A stretch of 64,000 bases of DNA from Cognatilysobacter claricitrinus (lineage in GTDB: Bacteria > Pseudomonadota > Gammaproteobacteria > Xanthomonadales > Xanthomonadaceae): contig NZ_BAAFZV010000001.1 of assembly GCF_045866565.1 (NCBI RefSeq), positions 868,001 to 932,000 of the forward strand, in the 5' to 3' direction. The translations under genes and the position numbers were made by a program. The notes beneath the pieces are model-generated. The model had not been told where the DNA came from. It was given only the letters and a program-made list of their open reading frames with translations, and did not search any database. Positions within the stretch are counted from its first letter, which is position 1. Each line of letters begins with the position of its first letter. Of this stretch, positions 58,468 through 64,000 are shown piece after piece.

Positions 58468-58805
58468 GCGTCCGCGTCCTGCGCGGCGCCGACGTCACCG
58501 CGTCCCGACCCTGGGGCGCGGTGCCCGCGGCCGACTTCGGCGACCTCGCCGCCCGCATCCACTGGACCGACGCCGCCTACCCCTGGCACGTCAACGACGG
58601 CGCCGAGCTGTTCGTCGTCCTCGACGGCGAAGTGCTGATGCAGTGGCGCGACCGCGATGGCGCCCCGGTCGAGGAAGTCCTGCTCGCCACCGGCGACGTC
58701 TGGTCGGGCCGCGACGGCGTGGTGCACCGCGCGGTTCCGCGAGGGGAAGCGCGGGTGCTGGTGGTGGAGCGGTGGGAGGGCGAAGTGCTGGTGGATTCGG
58801 CATGA
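58464..58805 (+). CDS. Cupin-domain protein
   Basis: Single-domain cupin of 113 aa starting from a GTG (58464) that overlaps the previous stop. The core pattern W-H-V-N-D-G-A-E-L-F-V-V-L-D-G-E-V (residues 39-55) and the second motif with GDVWSGRDGVVHRAVP supply His/Glu residues that could hold a metal. Such small cupins are often sugar- or metabolite-binding or quercetinase-like; no substrate is suggested by the sequence. Divergent from the LysR gene and probably regulated by it. A 7-bp hairpin (arms 58810-58816 and 58820-58826) follows the stop. Confidence 0.7.
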   Translation: MSVRVLRGADVTASRPWGAVPAADFGDLAARIHWTDAAYPWHVNDGAELFVVLDGEVLMQWRDRDGAPVEEVLLATGDVWSGRDGVVHRAVPRGEARVLVVERWEGEVLVDSA

Positions 58806-58921
58806 CGTGCGCGCTTTAGAAGCGCGACGGCAGGTCGCTGTTGCACTTGGCGGAGCATGCGACGCAATTCCCGCGCTTCATTCACGATAGAGTCGATCCA
58901 ACGCGGGGACGACTAGCGACG

Positions 58922-59482
58922 ATGGGAATACCGGGCTGTGACGCCTCTACAACGCCGGCGGTGTCGTCCATTCTCGTGACGCCGCTGTTGTGCATCCGCC
59001 CCTTATGCGAGCAGGACCTCGATGTATATCGAGATCTCTATTGCTCGGCCGAGGCGATGGAGCAGATCGGGCCGCCACTGGTGCCCGAGGTGGCGACGGC
59101 GGCCTTCGAGGCGGCGTGTCGCCACAACCTACGTGGCGTTCCCGGGCACCGATTTTGGGCAGTTCTGTCGCGCGCTAAGCAAGAGCCCGTGGGTGTTGCC
59201 GCGTTACGTCGCAGCGGGGAGTTGTGTGAATTCGGATTGATGCTTGTGCCGCAGGCTCGCGATCGCCGCCATGCGCCCGAAGCTGTTGCGGCGATCGTGG
59301 ATCACGCGTTTTCTTCGCTCGGCGTTCGCCGCTTCCGTGTGGAGTGCCTGGACAACAGCATGGTCCGGTTGGTGCGTCGCTTGGTAGCACCTCACGGGTT
59401 CCATCGCGCCGAAGCGAGTGACGGCCTCGTAGCCTGGGAGCTTCACCGTGATCAATGGCAGGGCGTCGGTGTCGATGGATAG
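58922..59482 (+). CDS. GNAT-family N-acetyltransferase next to the borosin genes
   Basis: Acetyl-CoA-dependent transferase of 186 aa. The GNAT fold is indicated by LCIRPLCEQDLDVYRDLY (beta1-alpha1) and GVAALRRSGELCEFGLMLVPQARDRRHAPEAVAAIVDHAF (beta4 and CoA-binding region, with the Q-A-R-D-R-R-H variant of Q/R-x-x-G-x-G/A). The C-terminal segment is VRRFRVECLDNSMVRLVRRLVAPHGF. It resembles RimJ/RimL-type enzymes. The start at 58922 is the first ATG; a TTG further upstream is possible. The DNA is visibly less GC-rich than the flanks. Its 3' end overlaps the methyltransferase start by 8 bp, so a role in tailoring or self-protection for the peptide product is a reasonable guess only. Confidence 0.7.
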   Translation: MGIPGCDASTTPAVSSILVTPLLCIRPLCEQDLDVYRDLYCSAEAMEQIGPPLVPEVATAAFEAACRHNLRGVPGHRFWAVLSRAKQEPVGVAALRRSGELCEFGLMLVPQARDRRHAPEAVAAIVDHAFSSLGVRRFRVECLDNSMVRLVRRLVAPHGFHRAEASDGLVAWELHRDQWQGVGVDG

Positions 59483-60308
59483 ATCGGTGAATGCGACGAT
59501 GGCGGCCAAGCCCGGGCGCCTAACCTGCGTGGGTGTCGGGATGATGCTTGGAGCGCATCTCACGCCACGCGCGCGACACGAGATCGAGTGTTCGGACGTG
59601 GTTTTCGCGGCGGTGTCGGATGCAGTGGTGGAACTTTGGCTTCAAGGACTCAGGCCCGACCTGAGAAGTCTTCAGCCGCTGTACGCCGCAGACAAATCGC
59701 GACTGCAAACCTATCGCGACATGGTTCAAGTAATGATGGGCGAGGTGCGTGTCGGCAAGTCGGTCTGCGGTGTCTTCTACGGGCATCCCGGCGTATTCGC
59801 GCATGCGCCGCACGATGCGATTCTGCGTGCGCGGAACGAAGGCTTCGAGGCTTCGATGGAGGCAGCCATCAGTGCGGAAGACTGCATGTATGCCGACATG
59901 GGAATCGATCCGGGTCGCGTTGGCTGCCAGCACTACGAGGCGACGCAGATCCTGCTGTACCGGCGCCGCCTCGATCCGTCCGCATACCTGGTGCTGTGGC
60001 AGGTGGGTGTAGTCGGCGATCGAAGCTACCGACGCTCCTCGACGACCGAAGGGCATCGAAAGCTGCTGGTCGAGCGTCTTCTCGAGGATTACCCCGCCAC
60101 TCATCCGGTCACCGTCTATGAGGCAGCAACGCTTCCGATTGCCGCACCGCGGATCGAGACGATAGAGCTCAGCGCATTGGTGGACACCGAGCTGCGTGCG
60201 CATTCCACCCTGGTCATTCCGCCGGCTACGGAGCTCGTGGCGGACGAGGGGATGCGTCAGCGCCTCTCGGCCTTGGACAAGGACACAGGTATGGGCTTGC
60301 GCGGGTAA
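59475..60308 (+). CDS. Borosin-type peptide backbone alpha-N-methyltransferase (split, SonM-like)
   Basis: SAM-dependent tetrapyrrole-methylase-fold protein of 277 aa. The N-terminus LTCVGVGMMLGAHLTPRARHEIECSDVVFAA is the first Rossmann-like strand and SAM loop. The segment from residue 70 to 109 matches borosin methyltransferases: Tyr70, Arg76, Tyr80 and Tyr102 (FYGHPGVFA) have the same spacing (6, 4, 22) as the OphMA active-site residues Tyr66, Arg72, Tyr76 and Tyr98. AISAEDCMYADMGIDPGRVGCQHYEATQ (131-158) and the C-terminal APRIETIELSAL also fit the bacterial SonM type. The protein ends without a fused core peptide, so the substrate must be separate. An alternative start is the ATG at 59499. 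Confidence 0.88.
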   Translation: MDRSVNATMAAKPGRLTCVGVGMMLGAHLTPRARHEIECSDVVFAAVSDAVVELWLQGLRPDLRSLQPLYAADKSRLQTYRDMVQVMMGEVRVGKSVCGVFYGHPGVFAHAPHDAILRARNEGFEASMEAAISAEDCMYADMGIDPGRVGCQHYEATQILLYRRRLDPSAYLVLWQVGVVGDRSYRRSSTTEGHRKLLVERLLEDYPATHPVTVYEAATLPIAAPRIETIELSALVDTELRAHSTLVIPPATELVADEGMRQRLSALDKDTGMGLRG

Positions 60309-60414
60309 CGTCGCCGTGCGAAACCGTGCATCATCGCGATGCCGGCGCCGGTGCGCCGGGTCGGGATCGGCCCAGCCGGTCGCGGACACGCTCACGACAT
60401 GAGGGGGAGGTTGC

Positions 60415-60678
60415 ATGCAAGAGGTGATCCGGTTCCTTGAAGAGCTTGCCGTGTCGGGATGGACGGATGACCTCGACGCGAAATTGTTGGGCTTCCACCC
60501 CGAGGCACGGGCCGCGATTCGCGCATGTGACATCCAAGGGCTTGGCGCTCATCTCGGAGGTCGTGCGGTGATGGCGTGCATGGTGTTCACGCCCGACCGC
60601 GAGGAAGAACCGGCGCCCGGCGAAGATCAGCCGGACAGCCCGCCGGAGCAGCCGGACGGCGAGTCCATCGCCGCCTGA
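60415..60678 (+). CDS. Probable borosin precursor peptide (SonA-like)
   Basis: 87-aa peptide directly downstream of the methyltransferase, with an excellent Shine-Dalgarno (GGGGGAGG) six bases before the ATG. Residues 1-48 form short helices (EVIRFLEELAVSGW, DDLDAKLLGFHPEARAAIRACDIQGLGAHL), like the borosin binding domain of split precursors. A hydrophobic stretch AVMACMVFTP (51-60) comes next, as in SonA, where the methylated residues lie in a comparable beta-strand-like core. The tail 61-87 is Pro/Glu/Asp-rich. Alignment by eye would put methylation near Met56-Phe58. Assignment rests on size, context and pattern; no peptide has been seen. Confidence 0.7.
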   Translation: MQEVIRFLEELAVSGWTDDLDAKLLGFHPEARAAIRACDIQGLGAHLGGRAVMACMVFTPDREEEPAPGEDQPDSPPEQPDGESIAA

Positions 60679-60691
60679 TCGTTATATCCTC

Positions 60692-60721
60692 GGGATCCGT
60701 CGCCCTTGGGCGACGGATCCC
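60692..60721 (+). promoter_or_regulatory. 14-bp perfect hairpin between the precursor and cyclase genes
   Basis: Arms 60692-60705 and 60708-60721 are exact complements with almost no spacer. There is no T-run. The 3' arm ends directly before the GGAGG ribosome-binding site (60722-60726) of the next gene. It could end or protect the precursor mRNA and limit read-through or translation of the cyclase. Confidence 0.65.
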
Positions 60722-60731
60722 GGAGGCGGCC

Positions 60732-62534
60732 ATGATGGGTGCAATGGTGCAGCGACTCGTGCTGGCAGCAGCGCTGCTGGCCCTGCCTGCGCTCGCGTGT
60801 GCATCGTCGTACGGCGCGCGGCTCAAGGAAGCCGAGACCGTCCGGACGTCAGATCCCCGTGCGTTCCTGCATCTCCTCGATGGGCTAGAAGCCGACAAGG
60901 CACAAGCAACTCCGTCGGAGCTGCGGCAGCTACGACTGCTGCACGACTATCAGAAGATCATTTTCGGTGAGTACCAAGCCGCCATCGGTGATGCTGCTGC
61001 GCTCTTCGATCAGGCGCCGGAAGTCGATGTAAAGTTTAGGGCCGGGCTGCTGGTTACCACGGCGTCCGCTCTCAATCGCGACTTCTCGTTGGGATTGCGT
61101 TATCTGGATCGCGCGCTGTCGCTGCAGTCGCGCGTAACGGACCCCGAGCTTCGCGCCACCGGCCACGGTGTCGCAGCGGTACTTTTCAACCAGTTGGGGC
61201 AGTACGACCTCGGTCTACGTCAGGCGAGCGCGCTTTTGGCGTCGAAGCCGACAGGACGCGCCGCATGCTATGGCAGGCAGATCTGGCTGGAGTCTGCCCA
61301 AGGCCTCGGTCGTCAGCTTGACGAGGCGACGGAGATCCAGCCGGCAATCAGCGAGTGTGCTGCCGCCAAGCAACCGATTGGCACTAATGGCGTACGCACC
61401 ATTCTCGCCAAGCGCTGGGCATCCTCGGGACACCGTTCGCAGGCGATCGCGCTTCTTGAGGCCAGTCTTCCGGAAGCGGAAGGCACGGGCTATTCCAGGC
61501 TGATCGGTGAAATCAAGAGTCTGCTGGCGCAATACCGACTTGAGCAGGGCAATCTCGCGCAGGCAGAAACGTTTGCCTCAGCTGTGCAGGCGATGAAAGG
61601 GCAGGATCCGATGTGGCTGCCCGGCGTCACGGCACACCACGTGCTCTATGAGGTAGCGATCAAACGTGGTGACCTCGCGGCGGCACTAGAGCAATACCGT
61701 GCGTATGCGGAGGCCGACAAGGCACGACTCGATGAGATCAAGGCCCGCGAATACGCCTTCCAGTTGAGCCGCCACGAGCTCAACCAGAAGAACCAGTCCA
61801 TCGCGCTGTTGAAGAGCCAGAACCAGCTTCTGCTCCTCCAGCAGAAGGCGACGCGCGCGTCGGCCTGGAACACGCGTCTGGCCATTGCCCTGCTTCTCGT
61901 GCTCGTCGCGTCCGTCGGCTACTGGGGCTGGCGCGCGCGTCGCACCCACGGATCGCTGCGCACGCTCGCGGAAACGGACGGACTCACCGGCCTCGCCAAT
62001 CGCCGCCACTTCCGTCAACGTTCCGAAGCCGCGCTCGCACTCTGCGCGCAGCGCAAGCGTCCCGCCTGCGTGTTGTTGTTCGATCTCGACCACTTCAAGC
62101 AGATCAACGACCAGTGCGGTCACTCGTCGGGCGACTGGGTGTTGCGCGAGGTGGCGCGGGTCGGGCGGCTGCATTGCCGCGAGCAGGACCTGTTCGGGCG
62201 CATCGGGGGCGAGGAGTTCGCGATGACGCTGGTCGACTGCGACGGCGAGGCGGCGATGCGCACGGCGGAGGCCTGCCGACGTGCGATCGACGCAATCGAT
62301 GCATCGATTGGCGGCTGCGGCCAGCCGGTCGCGGCCAGCATCGGGGTGGTCAGCACGGCGGTCTCGGGCTACGAGTACGAAACGCTGATCGCTCACGCGG
62401 ACGCGGCCATGTACCGGTCTAAGGTCGCCGGCCGCAATCGCGTGACGCTGTACGAGCGGCCGCCGGTGCCGCAGCCGGGCGTCGCGCCCGCGATTGACCG
62501 CCGCAACGCCGAGGCGATGCTCAAGCAGTACTGA
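60732..62534 (+). CDS. Membrane diguanylate cyclase with periplasmic TPR-like sensor
   Basis: Protein of 600 aa predicted to make cyclic di-GMP. It has a signal sequence (about residues 1-23) and a periplasmic helical region with TPR-like repeats (about 30-350). A coiled-coil segment (about 340-375, HELNQKNQSIALLKSQNQLLLLQQ) leads into one membrane helix (about 380-402). The cytoplasmic GGDEF domain begins ETDGLTGLANRRHF, contains LLFDLDHFKQINDQCGHSSGDWVL, and has the catalytic signature GGEEF at residues 492-496, so it should be active. It starts 53 bp after the borosin precursor, with the hairpin and a GGAGG between. Confidence 0.92.
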   Translation: MMGAMVQRLVLAAALLALPALACASSYGARLKEAETVRTSDPRAFLHLLDGLEADKAQATPSELRQLRLLHDYQKIIFGEYQAAIGDAAALFDQAPEVDVKFRAGLLVTTASALNRDFSLGLRYLDRALSLQSRVTDPELRATGHGVAAVLFNQLGQYDLGLRQASALLASKPTGRAACYGRQIWLESAQGLGRQLDEATEIQPAISECAAAKQPIGTNGVRTILAKRWASSGHRSQAIALLEASLPEAEGTGYSRLIGEIKSLLAQYRLEQGNLAQAETFASAVQAMKGQDPMWLPGVTAHHVLYEVAIKRGDLAAALEQYRAYAEADKARLDEIKAREYAFQLSRHELNQKNQSIALLKSQNQLLLLQQKATRASAWNTRLAIALLLVLVASVGYWGWRARRTHGSLRTLAETDGLTGLANRRHFRQRSEAALALCAQRKRPACVLLFDLDHFKQINDQCGHSSGDWVLREVARVGRLHCREQDLFGRIGGEEFAMTLVDCDGEAAMRTAEACRRAIDAIDASIGGCGQPVAASIGVVSTAVSGYEYETLIAHADAAMYRSKVAGRNRVTLYERPPVPQPGVAPAIDRRNAEAMLKQY

Positions 62535-62628
62535 GGCGCGCGGTTCCGTACGGTTTTCGCGCGGCGTCGACACGGTCGCGACATCGCGGGCGTAGCGTGA
62601 GCCGTCCGCCGACCCGCGAACGCCCGCC

Positions 62629-62886
62629 ATGGACGAGAACCGCCGAATTGCGGACTACCTGCGTTCGACCGCCGACCTGACCGAGTACTTCCGCACCTGC
62701 AAGCAGACCGGCGACATGACGCTTGTCGAAAGCGCGCTGCGCGACATGCCGGAGTGGGCGACCTTCCACGAGGTCAAGAGCGCACTCGGCGCAGCTGGCC
62801 TGCGGTTGAGCGTCGCGCCGATGCGACCGGCGGAAAAGGTGCTGCCGGAGTACGCCGAGCGGCGGAAGGGGCCGCGTAAGCACTAG
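62629..62886 (+). CDS. Small helical hypothetical protein (85 aa)
   Basis: Soluble, mostly helical protein of 85 aa. The N-terminal pattern RRIADYLRSTADLTEYFRTCKQTGDMTLVESALRDM recalls the helical start of HigA-like 'addiction module antidote' proteins, followed by a segment WATFHEVKSALGAAGLRLSVAP that could be a short helix-turn-helix. No toxin gene is adjacent, so I do not call a toxin-antitoxin pair. The C-terminus is basic (ERRKGPRKH). It lies about 95 bp after the cyclase gene. Function unknown. Confidence 0.6.
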   Translation: MDENRRIADYLRSTADLTEYFRTCKQTGDMTLVESALRDMPEWATFHEVKSALGAAGLRLSVAPMRPAEKVLPEYAERRKGPRKH

Positions 62887-62940
62887 GCAGATCCAAGCGA
62901 GGCCGACGACCCACATTGGTCCGGCGCGTCACGATGACCC

Positions 62941-63006
62941 GCGCACGACGCACGACGCACGACGCATAACGCACGACTTACGACTTACGACTTACGACTT
63001 ACGACG
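62941..63006. repeat. Heptamer tandem repeat (ACGACGC / ACGACTT)
   Basis: Imperfect tandem array with a 7-bp period: three ACGACGC-type units, one ACGCATA-type variant, then four ACGACTT units and a final ACGACGC. It lies between the 85-aa gene and the rpmG terminator and is not coding. Such simple arrays can change copy number by slippage. Confidence 0.7.
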
Positions 63007-63020
63007 CGTCGCGCCCAACA

Positions 63021-63046
63021 AAAAACCCGCCTTTCGGCGGGTTTTT
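63021..63046. terminator. Bidirectional intrinsic terminator
   Basis: Arms 63021-63031 and 63036-63046 (11 bp, loop TTTC) end in T-runs on either strand. It serves rpmB-rpmG on the minus strand and any plus-strand transcript from the region to the left. Confidence 0.9.
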
Positions 63047-63091
63047 CGTGAAGCCTCGATCCTGGAGCGGGTCGCCGTAGCGACCGTCGCA

Positions 63092-63256
63092 TCACTTGAT
63101 CTTGCCTTCCTTGTACGGCACGTGCTTGCGCACCACCGGGTCGAACTTCTTGATTTCCATCTTGCCGGGCGTGTTCTTCTTGTTCTTGTCGGTCGTGTAG
63201 AAGTGACCGGTGCCGGCGGAGGAGATCAGGCGGATCTTGTCGCGCTTGGAAGCCAT
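63092..63256 (-). CDS. rpmG: Large ribosomal subunit protein bL33
   Basis: Ribosomal protein of 54 aa: MASKRDKIRLISSAGTGHFY, TTDKNKKNTPGKMEIKKFDP, then VVRKHVPYKEGKIK. This is the typical L33 of the Cys-less type, which needs no zinc. It is too short for many ORF filters but unmistakable. It follows rpmB by 13 bp, the standard rpmB-rpmG pair, and is followed by the bidirectional terminator. Confidence 0.97.
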   Translation of the reverse strand: MASKRDKIRLISSAGTGHFYTTDKNKKNTPGKMEIKKFDPVVRKHVPYKEGKIK

Positions 63257-63269
63257 CGTCGTCTACTCC

Positions 63270-63506
63270 TCAGATCTTTTCGCCGCGGGCGCGAAGATCG
63301 GCGAGCACGGCGTCGATGCCGTTCTTGTCGATGGTGCGCAGGGCATTAGCGGAAATACGCAGCTTGATCCAGCGATTCTCCGAAGCGACCCAGAAGCGGC
63401 GCTCGTGGAGGTTCGGCATGAAGCGGCGTTTGGTCTTGTTGTTGGCGTGGGAGACGTTGTTTCCCGACACCGTACGCTTGCCGGTTACCTGGCAGACTTT
63501 GGACAT
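63270..63506 (-). CDS. rpmB: Large ribosomal subunit protein bL28
   Basis: Ribosomal protein of 78 aa beginning MSKVCQVTGKRTVSGNNVSH, with NKTKRRFMPNLHERRFWV and WIKLRISANALRTIDKNGID. These are the standard L28 sequence blocks. The start at 63506 gives the canonical N-terminus. It is the first gene of the rpmB-rpmG operon. Confidence 0.97.
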   Translation of the reverse strand: MSKVCQVTGKRTVSGNNVSHANNKTKRRFMPNLHERRFWVASENRWIKLRISANALRTIDKNGIDAVLADLRARGEKI

Positions 63507-63900
63507 TGCGCACCTCGAAAGGCTGTTGTGCTTCCCTTGGCCAGGGAGGCGGCGGCCCCGACGCGCCGGAGATCCGGGCATCACGCGATTCGGGCAGGAC
63601 CCGCTGGGCGGGCGGTCGCAGGTGCCGGAAAACGCGCTTTCCGGTGGACGTCCGGGTTCCGGCCAAGGCCGGCGGACGCAGCGAGCCGCGCATTATGGCG
63701 GCCAAGGCCTTTGCGGGCAAGCACTTACAGGCGGATCCGGAGGCCGTGGCGACGCCGGGACGGCGCGGTCGTGATGGCCTTCCCGAACTCCCCGGTCGAC
63801 AGACCCGCCGACCCGCCACGCGGCCGGAGCCTCGACCAGGCGCTCCGCCCACCCGGTCGCCGCCCGGGCTAGGCTGGCCGTCAGCCCTCGAGAACCTCCC
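63507..63900. other. 394-bp divergent intergenic region upstream of rpmB
   Basis: No gene is supported. It holds the rpmB promoter described separately (63692-63720), leaving a leader of about 180 nt before rpmB. That is long for this operon and may contain control sequences. No clear promoter for the plus-strand gene starting at 63901 was found. Confidence 0.5.
63692..63720 (-). promoter_or_regulatory. Sigma-70-type promoter for rpmB-rpmG
   Basis: On the minus strand, TTGCCC (63720-63715) and CATAAT (63697-63692) are separated by 17 bp, a near-consensus pair in otherwise very GC-rich DNA. Confidence 0.65.
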
Positions 63901-64000
63901 ATGGACGCCGAAATCACCCGCCGCGCCAGCTGCAGCTGCGGCCAGCTCGTGCTCACGTGCCGCGGCGAGCCGCTGTCGCGCGTGTCGATCTGCCACTGCC
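63901..64000 (+). CDS. GFA/CENP-V-type zinc protein (3' truncated by window edge)
   Basis: Only the first 33 codons are visible: MDAEITRRASCSCGQLVLTC, then RGEPLSRVSICHC. The Cys-x-Cys-Gly-x-Leu pair and the later Ile-Cys-His-Cys are the first zinc-binding Cys residues of the GFA (glutathione-dependent formaldehyde-activating enzyme-like) family. Most members have no proven formaldehyde activity. The rest lies beyond the window. Confidence 0.8.
   Translation, partial: MDAEITRRASCSCGQLVLTCRGEPLSRVSICHC

Noticed and set aside
62629..62886. Antitoxin of a toxin-antitoxin pair
   Set aside because: Only a vague HigA-like helical pattern and no adjacent toxin gene.
62941..63006. Possible CRISPR array
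   Set aside because: The units are 7 bp with no spacers and no cas genes are present; it is a simple tandem repeat.

Overview
The window is 64 kb of very GC-rich DNA (by eye roughly 68-70%). It is densely coded, with many 1-4 bp stop/start overlaps. The gene set (bioH-bioC, tamA-tamB, glyQ-GST-glyS, tatABC, rdgC, ttcA, plsB, rep, mutM, rpmB-rpmG) and a dispersed inverted-repeat element near 38.1-38.35 kb fit a chromosome of a Lysobacter/Luteimonas-like Xanthomonadaceae (Gammaproteobacteria). That placement is an inference from gene content and composition. I saw no tRNA, rRNA, insertion sequence, prophage or CRISPR array.

Layout. 0-6 kb: end of bioH, bioC, an EmrE/EamA-type exporter, a GT39 glycosyltransferase, a PLP dehydratase and another EamA exporter. 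6-15 kb: a Tyr/Gly-rich lipoprotein, a hairpin-rich intergenic region, mnmG, then kup divergent from a truncated-type kdpD plus kdpE, a hemerythrin-like protein and a DUF4142 lipoprotein. 15-30 kb: tamB-tamA, the glyQ-GST-glyS operon, a class I amidotransferase with a membrane protein, tatABC, and a SYLF-domain protein. 30-39 kb: hemH with an alpha/beta hydrolase; a five-gene secreted-protein operon resembling the Fap functional-amyloid system; a YgjP-type metallopeptidase, rdgC and ttcA. 39-58 kb: plsB, rep, tdk, a Ser/Thr kinase with its ECF-type sigma factor, mutM, a desaturase, an EF-hand protein, a pseudouridine synthase, a GST, an erythromycin-esterase-like protein, acs and a LysR regulator. 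58-64 kb: a cupin, then an operon-like run holding a GNAT acetyltransferase, a borosin-type peptide backbone N-methyltransferase, its probable separate precursor peptide and a TPR/GGDEF diguanylate cyclase. The window ends with rpmG-rpmB and the start of a GFA-family gene.

Two systems stand out. (1) A split-borosin RiPP locus at 58.9-60.7 kb: the methyltransferase keeps the Tyr/Arg/Tyr/Tyr active-site residues at the spacing known from OphMA, and is followed by an 87-aa precursor-like peptide with a strong ribosome-binding site. (2) A Fap-like operon at 31.7-36.0 kb: two repeat-rich secreted proteins, a C39-type peptidase, a third secreted protein and a coiled-coil porin. Two of the secreted proteins share an LRGG motif that could be the peptidase target. 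The promoter region carries a near-perfect sigma-54 element, a CRP/Clp-like palindrome and a perfect 10-bp inverted repeat, and two strong hairpins separate the first structural gene from the rest. Also notable is the kup/kdpDE pairing without kdpFABC, with an 11-bp-phased direct repeat in the shared intergenic region.
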